This document shows positions 8,914 to 17,908 of a DNA stretch of 64,000 nucleotides, in pieces. Positions within the stretch are counted from its first letter, which is position 1, and each line of letters begins with the position of its first letter. The translations under genes were made by a program, and so were the position numbers. The stretch comes from Asinibacterium sp. OR53 (GTDB lineage Bacteria > Bacteroidota > Bacteroidia > Chitinophagales > Chitinophagaceae). Under the pieces are notes generated by a model, which did no database searches, was not told where the DNA came from, and saw only the letters and a list, made by a program, of their open reading frames with translations. The stretch covers positions 1,012,505 to 1,076,504 of the forward strand of contig NZ_KI911562.1 of NCBI RefSeq assembly GCF_000515315.1, read 5' to 3'.

Positions 8914-10404
8914 ATGGTAAAAAGAAGATTGTTCTTATGGCTGTTTTTGTTCTGGCTGTCAGGGCCTAACAAGCTAATGGCACAAAGAGCGGATGCTATA
9001 TTACCTAAAATGCCTGCCAGCCGTTTGCGTGAAGATGTCATCCTGCTGAAAAAAATACTCGAAGCCAATCATCCCAGTCTCTATTGGTACACGCCGAAAG
9101 ACAGTATGGACCAGTATTTCAGGTACACCATCAACAGTATTACCGATTCGCTGAATGAAGTGGCATTCAAGAATAAGGTTGCGTGGCTGGTGAGCAAAAT
9201 CCGGTGCGGACATACCACGGTCCGTTTTTCAAAAGCATATGGTAAAATAGCGCCGCTGTTCAGGTACCCCTTATTCCCGCTGGCATTGAAAGCCTGGAAC
9301 GACAGCCTGGTAGTGCTGGGAAGTATCTGGCCCCGCGACACGGTTTTTAAAAGAGGCACCATCATCACTTCCATCAACGGGCGAAGCAACCGGCAGGTGC
9401 TCGATTCTATTTTTCAGTTCATCAGTACCGATGGTTATGCAGATAATTACAAGAACCAGTTGGTCAGCGGCAATTTTCCCGCCTGGTATAAAACCATATT
9501 CGGTACCGACAGTGTATACACCATTACCTACATCGACACTGCAGGCAGGGAACGATCTACATTGGTGAAAGCTTTCATTCCCCGAAAGGATAGCATTGGC
9601 ACTAAAAAACCATCAACGGACAAGCACGATGAGCAGATCAGTGGCAGGCCAACAAGGAGGATGCGGCTGATGAATAAAAGAGTAATGGTCATTGATACGG
9701 CCAGCAGCACAGCCTTCATGCGCATCACCAGTTTTTCGGGAGGAAGGCTCAAACCTTTTTTCAAACGATCTTTCAAAACCATCCGGCAACAGCACTTGCA
9801 ACACCTGGTGATTGATCTGCGGGAAAACGGAGGCGGCACGGTTAGTAACAGTGTAGACCTCACGCAATACCTGGCGGCAAAACCGTTTAAGCTGGGCGAT
9901 AGCGTGGTGGCCATCAGCCGGAAATTCAGGTATGGAAGATATATCCATCCAGCCTGGCCCTATTGGTTGGTGATGAATCTTGCCGCCACCAGAGAAAAAG
10001 ATGGGCTGATACATTTCGGTCATTATGAGCAACACTATTTCAAGCCCCGCAAAAGATTCCATTTTGATGGTGATGTTTACTTAGTGCAGGGGGGACTGAC
10101 ATTTTCTGCCGCCAGTATGATGGTAGCCACTTTGAAAGGACAGAAAAATATAACAGTGGTAGGAGAAGAAACCGGGGGAGGATATTACGGCAACTCAGCC
10201 ATGCATATACCCACAATCAGGTTGCCATATTCGGGTCTGCAGGTGAGCCTGCCCATGTACCGGCTTGTCATCGACAGCAGCCACCCTAAAGGACATGGCA
10301 TTGTGCCAGACCTCGAAGTAAAGCCTTCTTCCGGGGCCATCAGGAAAGGGATTGACCCGAAAATAGAAGATATTCGGGCGCTCATACAGCGTAAAAGCCG
10401 TTGA
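8914..10404 (+). CDS. Exported S41-family (C-terminal processing type) peptidase
   Basis: A 496-residue secreted serine protease of the S41/tail-specific protease family. The signal peptide is at residues 1-24 (KRRLFLWLFLFW core, ending near LMAQ). The region around residues 125-190 resembles a degenerate PDZ domain (FKRGTIITSING). The peptidase core carries LVIDLRENGGGTVSN and the nucleophile motif TFSAAS with Ser398, followed by VGEETGGGYYG. The ATG at 8914 places the signal peptide at the N-terminus and follows the thiL stop by ten bases. The family trims or degrades envelope proteins; the target is unknown. Confidence 0.83.
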   Translation: MVKRRLFLWLFLFWLSGPNKLMAQRADAILPKMPASRLREDVILLKKILEANHPSLYWYTPKDSMDQYFRYTINSITDSLNEVAFKNKVAWLVSKIRCGHTTVRFSKAYGKIAPLFRYPLFPLALKAWNDSLVVLGSIWPRDTVFKRGTIITSINGRSNRQVLDSIFQFISTDGYADNYKNQLVSGNFPAWYKTIFGTDSVYTITYIDTAGRERSTLVKAFIPRKDSIGTKKPSTDKHDEQISGRPTRRMRLMNKRVMVIDTASSTAFMRITSFSGGRLKPFFKRSFKTIRQQHLQHLVIDLRENGGGTVSNSVDLTQYLAAKPFKLGDSVVAISRKFRYGRYIHPAWPYWLVMNLAATREKDGLIHFGHYEQHYFKPRKRFHFDGDVYLVQGGLTFSAASMMVATLKGQKNITVVGEETGGGYYGNSAMHIPTIRLPYSGLQVSLPMYRLVIDSSHPKGHGIVPDLEVKPSSGAIRKGIDPKIEDIRALIQRKSR

Positions 10405-10432
10405 ACGAATCTTTACAAAACGGTAAGAACAC

Positions 10433-10458
10433 GTGATTTTCCCGGAATCAAAAATCAC
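10433..10458. other. 8-bp inverted repeat after the S41 peptidase gene
   Basis: GTGATTTT and AAAATCAC are perfect complements separated by ten bases. There is no T-run on the plus strand, so it is either a weak terminator or a regulatory palindrome before the next gene at 10480. Confidence 0.3.
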
Positions 10459-10479
10459 TAAATTGCGCTATCGAATAGA

Positions 10480-11265
10480 ATGTTACTCAAACCCAGGGCA
10501 AAATATCGGTTCGTCTATCCTAAGGCAAGCTTTGTAAGCTTGGTTTGTTTTTTGGTGATCGGTGGTACCTCTGCTGCACAGGATACCACGGTAGTTCATT
10601 CAAAGGACAGTGCAGTAATTCATGCAAAAGACAGCACGGTGCTGATGAACGATCCCATTGTTGCAACACGCCACAAGCTTTCACTTAAACCCACCGGAGA
10701 CTTTGACCAGCGCTTCTCTTTTATCGAAGACCAGGGCGTGAGTATATGGGGCTATCGCATAGGATTACTGTTCAATGACAAATTCAAACTGGGCATTGGG
10801 GGATATTTCCTCGATCAGAATACCGCCAGTGTGAAGCTGGATAAAAAAGGCATACCGCTACGCCAACTGACCAAGCGGCTTTATTTCGGAACAGTTTATT
10901 ATGAGCCCTTCCTGTTCAGGAAAAAAAGATGGGAAATGAGCATGGTGTTTGAACTCGGTTATGGTAAAGCGGTACTGGATTCGGTAAACAAAATACGCGG
11001 ACGGTTTGTAACTACTACCCAACACCAGGATTTTGTTCCGGGTGGTTTTGGTTTCTCAGCCAACTTCATCATGCCTGAAATAAAACACATGCATTTCCTT
11101 ACCTACATGGGCGTTAATACGATGATTGGTGTACGCAAAACGATTTTCGAAAGCGATCTCCGGTATAATTACGACGGCTGGTACTGGAGCATTGGAAGCG
11201 CCATTTTCATTGACAGGATATTTACCGATATCTTCAAAAGACATAAACGGGAAACTACCCGGTAA
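10480..11265 (+). CDS. Exported hypothetical protein, probably an outer-membrane beta-barrel
   Basis: A 261-residue protein I cannot place in a named family. It has a signal peptide (hydrophobic core near residues 18-32, ending near SAAQ), then a short imperfect repeat (VVHSKDSAVIHAKDST). After residue 60 it shows alternating polar and aromatic strands typical of a small outer-membrane barrel (WGYRIGLLF, LGIGGYFL, LYFGTVYYEPF, MHFLTYMGV, WYWSIGSAIF). It is convergent with nagA and their ends overlap by 11 bases. It could act as a small porin or an envelope structural protein. Confidence 0.6.
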   Translation: MLLKPRAKYRFVYPKASFVSLVCFLVIGGTSAAQDTTVVHSKDSAVIHAKDSTVLMNDPIVATRHKLSLKPTGDFDQRFSFIEDQGVSIWGYRIGLLFNDKFKLGIGGYFLDQNTASVKLDKKGIPLRQLTKRLYFGTVYYEPFLFRKKRWEMSMVFELGYGKAVLDSVNKIRGRFVTTTQHQDFVPGGFGFSANFIMPEIKHMHFLTYMGVNTMIGVRKTIFESDLRYNYDGWYWSIGSAIFIDRIFTDIFKRHKRETTR

Positions 11266-12352
11266 CCACCTGTTCTATTTCCAGCGCTTCGTTCATACAT
11301 ACAAGGTTGGCGTCGTATCCTTTTTCTATTTTCCCCATCCGGTGTGCTTTTCCCATTACCTGGGCGGGGTACAGGCTGGCCATTCGCAATGCTTCTGCCA
11401 ACGGTACATCGACACGATGCACCAGGTTTTGCACGCATTTGAGCATGGTGAGGGCAGAACCGCTGAGTATATTGTTCGACTCGTATTTGTCGCCCGCCAA
11501 CTGGTGCGGGTAAGGGCCTTCCGTAGTAGTGGTAACGGCATCGGTGATAACGAAAAGCCGTTCTTTCATTAAATCCTTGGCAATGCGCAACACGGGGAAA
11601 TCAACATGATAACCATCCGGTACGATGCTCGACATTACCCCGGGGTGATTGAAAATGGCGCCCACCATACCCGGTGCACGATGTTGTAAAGGGCTCATAG
11701 CATTGAACAGATGGGTAGCCGCCGGGATACCGCCATTGAATGCGGCCATAGCTGTTTCATAAGTAGCGTTGCTGTGACCGGCCGAAATAACAATATCGTA
11801 AGAACGTATCAGGTCGATCACATCCTGGCCACAGGTTTCGGGTGCCAAAGTGATCATCGTAATAATATCCTTGCCATAGTCGAGCAAGGGTTTTATTTTT
11901 TCAACGGATGGCGCATGGATGAAAGATTCGATATGCGCGCCACGCTTGGCCGGGCTAATCCAGGGACCTTCTATATGCAGTCCCAGGCAGCCTTTGCCCC
12001 CCTTTTTCCAATAGTCGCGAACAGCGTCGATGCATTGGTAAAACACTTCGTAACTGTTAGTGGCCACCGTAGGTTGAAAATAGGCGGCGCCACCTTTGCT
12101 ACAATAATCATACAGCAGGTCCAGCGTATTGGCTTCGGGGTAAACAGCCAGTAACCGGTTGTGCGCACCGTAAATTTGTATGTCAACAAAAGCCGGTGCA
12201 ATAATAGCATGTTGCAAGGTTTCACCCGAAGGGAGCGCTGTGGAAGGGAGTATATCTGTAATGGCGCCTCTTTCAATAACTACGGCATGGTGATGCAGCC
12301 ACTCAGTACCGGTAAATACGCGGTTGGCGAGGTAAATCTGTTGGTTTTTCAT
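11255..12352 (-). CDS. nagA: N-acetylglucosamine-6-phosphate deacetylase NagA
   Basis: A 365-residue amidohydrolase-superfamily enzyme that deacetylates GlcNAc-6-P to GlcN-6-P in the cytoplasm, feeding amino-sugar catabolism and peptidoglycan recycling. Motifs: GLHIEGPWISPAKRGAH, SAGHSNAT, ATHLFNAMSPLQHRAPG, and the late ITDAV with the catalytic Asp. Start at 12352 gives the usual NagA N-terminus; the in-frame upstream part overlaps the nitrilase gene. It follows that gene with 13 bases between them. No nagB, nagE or GH20 partner is visible here. Confidence 0.93.
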   Translation of the reverse strand: MKNQQIYLANRVFTGTEWLHHHAVVIERGAITDILPSTALPSGETLQHAIIAPAFVDIQIYGAHNRLLAVYPEANTLDLLYDYCSKGGAAYFQPTVATNSYEVFYQCIDAVRDYWKKGGKGCLGLHIEGPWISPAKRGAHIESFIHAPSVEKIKPLLDYGKDIITMITLAPETCGQDVIDLIRSYDIVISAGHSNATYETAMAAFNGGIPAATHLFNAMSPLQHRAPGMVGAIFNHPGVMSSIVPDGYHVDFPVLRIAKDLMKERLFVITDAVTTTTEGPYPHQLAGDKYESNNILSGSALTMLKCVQNLVHRVDVPLAEALRMASLYPAQVMGKAHRMGKIEKGYDANLVCMNEALEIEQVVTG

Positions 12353-12365
12353 GCAGCTTTCATGT

Positions 12366-13172
12366 TCATGATTGACTGATATGGAAATGATCGGCATCCT
12401 TCCAGAAAGGGAAGCGCGACCGTACTTCATCCAGTTTTTCTTTATCGATCGTAATTGTGTAGATGGCTTCTTCGTGTGCCTTGTGGAACAATACTTCACC
12501 CAACGGGTCAATCACCATGCTGTCGCCACTGTGATAAATACCATTCCCGTCATTACCCACCCTGTTTACGCCCATGACATAACATTGGTTCTCAATAGCC
12601 CTGGCCGTAAGCAGTGTTTTCCAGGCGTGACTGCGCCTTTCGGGCCAGTTGGCTACATAGACCAGTACATCGTATTCAGGCTGGCTATTGGGTCCGTTTT
12701 CCAACTGCTGCCTGGCCCATACAGGGAACCGGAGGTCGTAACATACCTGCAGGTTGACCTTCCAGCCCTTTACCTGGGCTATCAGCCTCTTTTTACCTGG
12801 TGTATATTTTTCATCCTCACCCGCAAAGGCAAAGCGGTGGCGTTTGTCGTAATAACCCACGGTTTGATCGGGCAATACCCAAAGCAGGCGGTTGTAATAA
12901 TGCCGCCCGTCCTCAATGATGACACTGCCTGTGAGCGCAACCCTTTTCTTGTGCGCCCAGTCCTTCATCCATTGTACGGTTGGCCCTTCCATATTTTCTG
13001 CAAGTTTTTCCGGCTGCATGCTGAAACCGGTGCTGAACATTTCGGGCAGTATTACAATTTCTGTTTTGGCGGTGATGCTTTCCAGGAGCTGACCGAGATG
13101 ACCGAGGTTGGCGGTCTTGTCTTCCCAGGCAAGGGAGGGTTGTATCAGCGAAAAAGTCAAAGACGACGACAT
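12366..13172 (-). CDS. Nitrilase-superfamily omega-amidase
   Basis: A 268-residue carbon-nitrogen hydrolase. The catalytic triad is visible as Glu44 (LPEMF), Lys110 (YYDKRHRF) and Cys144 (QVCYDLRFP). The CYDLRFP sequence and overall length match the YafV/Nit2 omega-amidase branch, which hydrolyses alpha-ketoglutaramate or ketosuccinamate and so repairs by-products of glutamine and asparagine transamination. Nothing nearby confirms the substrate. The start at 13172 is the first Met before the conserved strand. It is followed closely by nagA. Confidence 0.85.
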   Translation of the reverse strand: MSSSLTFSLIQPSLAWEDKTANLGHLGQLLESITAKTEIVILPEMFSTGFSMQPEKLAENMEGPTVQWMKDWAHKKRVALTGSVIIEDGRHYYNRLLWVLPDQTVGYYDKRHRFAFAGEDEKYTPGKKRLIAQVKGWKVNLQVCYDLRFPVWARQQLENGPNSQPEYDVLVYVANWPERRSHAWKTLLTARAIENQCYVMGVNRVGNDGNGIYHSGDSMVIDPLGEVLFHKAHEEAIYTITIDKEKLDEVRSRFPFWKDADHFHISQS

Positions 13173-13202
13173 GGGGAACAACTTTCTTGATTGCAAAGAT
13201 GG

Positions 13203-13667
13203 TCAATAAATGGCAGCTATCACTTCCTGGATAAGGTTATTTTCATAGCCTTTGCGTAAAAGGAATGCAGTGGTTCTGGTGTGGCGGCCAGCCGGACTTT
13301 CAGCTTTCAGGCTTGCCCATTTTTCCCGGGCAAGTTTGGAAAGTACTTGCAGGTAATCCGCTTCGTCGATCTCTTTCAAAGCTGCCTTTATGTTGTAATC
13401 ACTAACACCTTTTTGTCGCAATTCAAACCGGATCTTTATTTTACCCCATTTTTTGAGGCGGAAATGGCCGCCCGCAAACTGGATGGCATAGCGTGCTTCG
13501 TTTAAATAATCTTCCTCGATCAGCCGGGTAATTAATGTTTCCACCTCTTTCTTGAACAAGCCCATTCCATAAAGTTTTTCACGCACTTCGTAATGATTGC
13601 GTTCCTGATATGCGCAATAATGTTTAATTTTCTGGAAGGCTTTTTCTGGTGAGAGGCTGGTTTTCAC
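13203..13667 (-). CDS. recX: Regulatory protein RecX
   Basis: A 154-residue all-helical protein with the RecX three-helix repeats: the N-terminal YEVREKLYGMG element, then EEDYLNEARYA and the KWGKIKIRFELRQKGV repeat. RecX binds RecA filaments and limits their activity during recombinational repair. recA is not in this window, so it is unlinked as in many Bacteroidota. It is the first gene of a minus-strand series with the omega-amidase gene and nagA. Confidence 0.88.
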   Translation of the reverse strand: MKTSLSPEKAFQKIKHYCAYQERNHYEVREKLYGMGLFKKEVETLITRLIEEDYLNEARYAIQFAGGHFRLKKWGKIKIRFELRQKGVSDYNIKAALKEIDEADYLQVLSKLAREKWASLKAESPAGRHTRTTAFLLRKGYENNLIQEVIAAIY

Positions 13668-13762
13668 AAGTTTTACGTTAAAAATGGATTATAATGTAGA
13701 TTTGTCCTTTAAGGCGTCAGACTTTTCAAAGCAAAATAACCAATATCCACTGTCAGATTACT

Positions 13763-14167
13763 ATGAAATATACCGTTTGTCTCATAGACGATGATCCCAT
13801 TTACCAGTTTACCGCCCGGAAGATCCTGGAATCTACCGAACTGGTAAAGGAAGTGCATTCTTTTAATAATGGTGCTGAAGCACTGGTCCATTTTGAAAAG
13901 CTTGCCGGCGCCGACAGAAAGGATTTCCCCGATATCATTTTTCTTGATATCAATATGCCGGTATTGGACGGTTGGGAATTCCTGACATCCTACGAAAAAA
14001 TGCAACTGCCTGTTGTATCACCTCCGCTATATATGGTGAGTTCATCCATCAACGAGGCAGATATACAACATTCAGCCACTTTCCATACGGTAACGGGTTA
14101 CCTGGTAAAACCAGTGCCCAAGACCAGGTACCGCGAACTGCTGGAAGCTCTGGGAAATGGCCACTAA
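13763..14167 (+). CDS. Single-domain response regulator (CheY-like)
   Basis: A 134-residue stand-alone receiver domain. The acidic pocket is Asp9-Asp11, the phospho-acceptor is Asp62 (FLDINMP), the switch Ser is at 94-95 and the conserved Lys is Lys116 (YLVKPV). There is no output domain, so it must act by protein-protein contact or as a phosphate relay. No sensor kinase adjoins it. A TAGATTTG sequence at 13697-13704 fits a -7 element but lacks a clear -33 box. It lies just upstream of dnaN, without a known functional link. Confidence 0.9.
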   Translation: MKYTVCLIDDDPIYQFTARKILESTELVKEVHSFNNGAEALVHFEKLAGADRKDFPDIIFLDINMPVLDGWEFLTSYEKMQLPVVSPPLYMVSSSINEADIQHSATFHTVTGYLVKPVPKTRYRELLEALGNGH

Positions 14168-14232
14168 CTCATTATACACTGTTTATGCGGCAGGCGTGCA
14201 AATTTCTGTTTACGAATATTAACATTTTACAC

Positions 14233-14240
14233 TAGGTTTG
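14233..14240 (+). promoter_or_regulatory. Possible -7 element for dnaN
   Basis: TAGGTTTG matches TAnnTTTG and sits 22 bases before the dnaN ATG. No TTG is found at the usual -33 spacing. Confidence 0.4.
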
Positions 14241-14262
14241 TTGCGAACCTAAATGATCGAGA

Positions 14263-15378
14263 ATGAAATTCATTGTTTCCTCTTCCTCTCTTTTGAAACA
14301 CCTGCAGCAGATCAGCGGTGTGATCAACGCGAATACCGTATTACCGATACTGGAAGATTTTTTATTTGAGATACAGGACAAAAAACTGAATGTGGTTGCT
14401 ACGGACCTGGAAACAGTGATGCGTGTGCAGATGGAAGTAGAGAGTAAGGCTAGCGGCAAAGTATGTATCCCGGCTAAAATCCTGCTGGATTCGCTGAAAA
14501 ATATCCCCGACCAGCCGCTTACTTTCAATATCGACAAGAATTTTGCCGTTGAGATCACCAGCGACAATGGTAAGTACAAGGTGATGGGAGAAAACCCCGA
14601 TAATTTTCCGAAGGAACCCCCGGCCGATGATACTACCGGTTTTGCCATGACCAGCAGCGCCTTGCTGACTGCCATCAACAAAACACTTTTTGCAGTGAGC
14701 AACGATGACCTCCGGCCTGCTATGACCGGCGTATTTTTTGAACTGTCAAAAGACGGGGTACAGTTTGTGGCAACGGATGCCCACCGCCTGGTACGCTACA
14801 AGCGTCTCGATACCAAAGCCAGTAAGAACGATTCTTTCATCGTTCCCAAAAAGCCCCTGAACCTCTTGAAGAATGCGTTACCGGATAACGATGATGAGCT
14901 GACCATTAGCTATAATGGCAACCATCTTTTTGTGAACCATGGTTCAACACAAATGATCTGCCGGCTGATCGATGCGCGCTTCCCAGATTATAAAGTGGTG
15001 ATTCCCGTCGATAACCCTTACAAGCTGATCGTTAACAAAGGAGATTTTCAGAATGCTCTTCGCCGGGTGAATGTGTTTAGTAACAAGAGCACCAACCAGG
15101 TGGCGCTGAGTATCAGTGGCAGTGAACTGCAGATGGCGGCGCAGGATGTAGACTTCAGTTTTGAAGGTAACGAAAGGATGAGCTGCCAGTACGATGGAGG
15201 CGACTTGCAGATCGCTTTCAATGCAAAATTTCTTATTGAGATGCTGGGTGCAGCCGATACGGAAGAGATCAGGATGGAATTGTCAACATCTACCAAAGCA
15301 GGCCTTATCAAACCCAGCGAGCAGGCAGAAGGAGAAGACCTGCTGATGCTGGTAATGCCTTTGATGCTGAATAATTAA
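14263..15378 (+). CDS. dnaN: DNA polymerase III sliding clamp (beta subunit)
   Basis: A 371-residue protein with the three repeated clamp domains. The N-terminus MKFIVSSSSLLKHLQQISGV and the segments VVATDLETVM, FVATDAHRLV and LVMPLMLN at the C-terminus are diagnostic of DnaN. It forms the ring that tethers the replicative polymerase and other repair factors to DNA. It is not beside dnaA or recF, so the replication origin is not marked by this gene here. A strong hairpin terminator follows at 15401. Confidence 0.96.
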   Translation: MKFIVSSSSLLKHLQQISGVINANTVLPILEDFLFEIQDKKLNVVATDLETVMRVQMEVESKASGKVCIPAKILLDSLKNIPDQPLTFNIDKNFAVEITSDNGKYKVMGENPDNFPKEPPADDTTGFAMTSSALLTAINKTLFAVSNDDLRPAMTGVFFELSKDGVQFVATDAHRLVRYKRLDTKASKNDSFIVPKKPLNLLKNALPDNDDELTISYNGNHLFVNHGSTQMICRLIDARFPDYKVVIPVDNPYKLIVNKGDFQNALRRVNVFSNKSTNQVALSISGSELQMAAQDVDFSFEGNERMSCQYDGGDLQIAFNAKFLIEMLGAADTEEIRMELSTSTKAGLIKPSEQAEGEDLLMLVMPLMLNN

Positions 15379-15400
15379 TATCATATCGAATAATTTCATA

Positions 15401-15425
15401 AACGCCCCCGGATAAGGGGCGTTTT
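15401..15425 (+). terminator. Intrinsic terminator after dnaN
   Basis: An 8-bp GC-rich perfect stem, AACGCCCC and GGGGCGTT, around a seven-base loop, followed by a short T-run. It lies 22 bases after the dnaN stop. Confidence 0.78.
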
Positions 15426-15487
15426 GCATAACAGGAACAACCCGTTCGCGAAATAATTTGTAAATTGATAAAGCTATTTCGTTTGCT

Positions 15488-16309
15488 ATGCTTGAAAACC
15501 TCGTTCATTATTTCAATCATATTCCCAGCCTCCACCGCACCCTGATACTGGCAGGCGGTATTAGTTTTTTTTGGTTGCTCGAAGGCATCATACCACTATT
15601 CAGGTTCAGGTACAACAAATGGAGACACGCCCTGGTGAATATTTTTTTTACACTCACCACAGTGGTAGTAAATTTTCTTTTTGCCGTACTGATCGTTAAA
15701 ACGAGCGACTGGGCCACCGCGCACCATTTTGGTATTTTGTACCTGGCTACAATGCCCTTGTGGCTTACACTATTACTGGGATTATTGTTGCTGGACCTCA
15801 TCGGCGCCTATTGGATTCATTATATAGAACATAAGGTCAAATGGATGTGGAAGTTCCATGTGGTGCACCATGCCGATACGCATGTAGATACAACTACTGC
15901 CAACAGGCATCATCCCGGCGAGAGTGTTTTCAGAGCGGTATTTACTTTGCTCGCCGTATTTGTTTGCGGGGCACCTGTATGGCTCGTGATGGTGTATCAG
16001 AGCATGAGCGCACTGCTCTCGCAGTTCAATCATGCGAATATCCGTTTTCCTCGTAGGCTTAACCGGTTCTTGAATTGGGTGATCGTTTCTCCCGATATGC
16101 ATAAAGTACATCATCATTATGTGAGGCCGCAGACCGATAGCAATTATGGTAATATTTTTTCCATCTGGGATCACCTGTTTGGCACTTACAACAATACAGC
16201 AGTTGACGGGTTGCATTACGGACTGGATGTGCTGGATGAAAAGCGGGATGAAGAATTGAGCTACCAGATGGGCCTCCCTTTCAATCAAAAAATAAAAACC
16301 GATTATTAA
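15488..16309 (+). CDS. Sterol desaturase / fatty acid hydroxylase superfamily protein
   Basis: A 273-residue integral membrane di-iron oxygenase. Histidine clusters characteristic of the family are present in order: HVVHHADTHVD near residue 120, NRHHP near 138, and HKVHHHYV near 200. Four or more hydrophobic helices surround them. Members hydroxylate or desaturate lipids, sterols or carotenoids. In Bacteroidota possible substrates include sphingolipids and carotenoids, but nothing nearby decides this. The start at 15488 is the first ATG after the dnaN terminator. Confidence 0.86.
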   Translation: MLENLVHYFNHIPSLHRTLILAGGISFFWLLEGIIPLFRFRYNKWRHALVNIFFTLTTVVVNFLFAVLIVKTSDWATAHHFGILYLATMPLWLTLLLGLLLLDLIGAYWIHYIEHKVKWMWKFHVVHHADTHVDTTTANRHHPGESVFRAVFTLLAVFVCGAPVWLVMVYQSMSALLSQFNHANIRFPRRLNRFLNWVIVSPDMHKVHHHYVRPQTDSNYGNIFSIWDHLFGTYNNTAVDGLHYGLDVLDEKRDEELSYQMGLPFNQKIKTDY

Positions 16310-16343
16310 CGATCTCCTGTGATCTTTGCAGGAAACAGCGTTC

Positions 16344-17072
16344 ATGAAAAAAATAGCCATGATCCCGGCGCGTTATGCTGCTACCCGTTTCCCGGCCAAG
16401 CTCATGCAGCAACTGGGCGCGAAAACAGTGATAAGGCATACTTATGATAATACGATGGCAACAGGGTTGTTCGATGAAGTATATGTGGTGACAGATAGCG
16501 AGATCATTTTCAAAGAAATTGAACAAAACGGCGGGCGGGCCATCATGAGCCGGAAGGCACATGAGAGCGGCAGCGACCGTATTGCGGAAGCGGCCGAACA
16601 CCTCAATGTGGAGATCATTGTGAATGTGCAGGGCGATGAACCTTTTGTAAAGAAAGAACCACTCGAAAAACTATTGCAGGTATTTGAAGGGGAAGCGGGA
16701 AAAAAAGTACAGGTGGCTTCCCTGATGCAGGTAATGAAAGAAGCGCAATTCATCAACGATCCTAATTATGTAAAAGTAGCAGTAGACAAGCAAATGAACG
16801 CGCTCATGTTTTCCCGCAGTGTGATACCTTATCCGAGAAATACAGCAACAGCAGCAGTTTATTACGAACATATCGGTGTATATGCTTTCCGGAAAGAAGC
16901 GCTGATGTGTTTCACCCAATGGGAAATGACCCCGTTGGAGACCGCCGAAAAAATAGAATGCCTGCGCTACCTCGAAAATGGCATTGCATTAAAGATGGTG
17001 GTTACCGATTATATGGGTATTGAAATAGATACGCCGGAAGACCTGCAACGCGCAGCAGGATTATTTTTATAG
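16344..17072 (+). CDS. kdsB: CMP-Kdo synthetase KdsB
   Basis: A 242-residue cytidylyltransferase that activates 3-deoxy-manno-octulosonate with CTP for lipopolysaccharide inner-core assembly. The N-terminal IPARYAATRFPAK nucleotide-binding loop, the NVQGDEPF metal site and EIDTPEDL near the C-terminus are all present. The ATG at 16344 is used instead of an upstream in-frame TTG because the family starts at MKKIAMIPAR. A KdnB-like Kdo oxidase lies 6 kb downstream, which raises the possibility that the true substrate is 8-amino-Kdo. Confidence 0.94.
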   Translation: MKKIAMIPARYAATRFPAKLMQQLGAKTVIRHTYDNTMATGLFDEVYVVTDSEIIFKEIEQNGGRAIMSRKAHESGSDRIAEAAEHLNVEIIVNVQGDEPFVKKEPLEKLLQVFEGEAGKKVQVASLMQVMKEAQFINDPNYVKVAVDKQMNALMFSRSVIPYPRNTATAAVYYEHIGVYAFRKEALMCFTQWEMTPLETAEKIECLRYLENGIALKMVVTDYMGIEIDTPEDLQRAAGLFL

Positions 17073-17098
17073 CTTTATTCTGCAATCAATGCCGAGGT

Positions 17099-17461
17099 AT
17101 GACCGGAACCAATAACTATGATTTGAGCTTACTGGAACAGTTGGGCGATAAAAGCGCTTTGCTGGATGTATTAGATCTGTTCTTAAAAGATACGCCTGAA
17201 CAGGTGCGGCAATTAGCCCTTCGTACCGGGGCCGGGGAATGGGAATCTGTTTCAGCATTAGCACACAAGCTGAAAGGCTCCCTATCTATGTTACAGGCAA
17301 AACCATTGGTGAGCCACCTGGCAACAATAGAGAAGATGGCCAAATCCGTTGAAGATAAGACCCCCGTTGCAGGCCTGGTGGCAGAGGTGGAGGTCACTTT
17401 TGAGGTTCTCAGGGAGGAATTGTCGAAAGAAGTAAACATGATACGTAAAGAAATAGGCTGA
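17099..17461 (+). CDS. Histidine phosphotransfer (Hpt) protein
   Basis: A 120-residue four-helix Hpt domain with the phospho-acceptor His56 in the motif LAHKLKGS. It would shuttle phosphate between a hybrid sensor kinase and a response regulator. A receiver protein is encoded 52 bases downstream in the same direction and is the obvious partner. The kinase is not in the window. Its place directly upstream of the polysaccharide-type genes suggests control of that locus. Confidence 0.88.
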   Translation: MTGTNNYDLSLLEQLGDKSALLDVLDLFLKDTPEQVRQLALRTGAGEWESVSALAHKLKGSLSMLQAKPLVSHLATIEKMAKSVEDKTPVAGLVAEVEVTFEVLREELSKEVNMIRKEIG

Positions 17462-17513
17462 CTGCGGTTAAATAGCTATTTTTATAACGCGTATTTCATA
17501 AAATCCCCCCGCT

Positions 17514-17885
17514 ATGAAAATCTTGGTTGCAGAAGATGAACCAATGCTATTGAAAACAATTGAGTTGAAACTCAAGAAGGAAGGTTACGATGTAATTGCT
17601 ACAGGGGATGGCCGTGATGCCATCGCAAGAATTGAAAAAGACGACCCCGATCTTGTCATCAGCGATATTATGATGCCCTACGCATCCGGATTGGAAGTTG
17701 TTTCATTAGTAAAACAACCGGGCCGCAAAACGATTCCCATTATTATTCTTTCAGCCATGGAACAGGAAAAAGTGGTCATGGAAGCATTTGAGCTGGGTGC
17801 TGATGATTATATTACCAAACCTTTCAGCCTGAATGAGCTATCGATACGGGTAAAACGGCTGGTAGGCAAAACAGCAAGTAAGTAA
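17514..17885 (+). CDS. Single-domain response regulator
   Basis: A 123-residue receiver domain with Asp51 as phospho-acceptor (VISDIMMPYASG), Ser80 and Lys102 (YITKPF). No DNA-binding or enzymatic output domain is attached. The sequence reads like a PleD/PhoB-type receiver. It lies between the Hpt gene and the TPR-YaiO gene (23 bases before the latter), so it probably belongs to one transcription unit that also makes an outer-membrane export component. Confidence 0.9.
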   Translation: MKILVAEDEPMLLKTIELKLKKEGYDVIATGDGRDAIARIEKDDPDLVISDIMMPYASGLEVVSLVKQPGRKTIPIIILSAMEQEKVVMEAFELGADDYITKPFSLNELSIRVKRLVGKTASK

Positions 17886-17908
17886 GCACTGAAGCATTCA
17901 TCTTATAT

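Noticed and set aside
12372..13190. A 272-codon open frame on the plus strand across the nitrilase gene
   Set aside because: The minus-strand frame has the complete Glu-Lys-Cys triad of the nitrilase family; the plus frame reads as its shadow.
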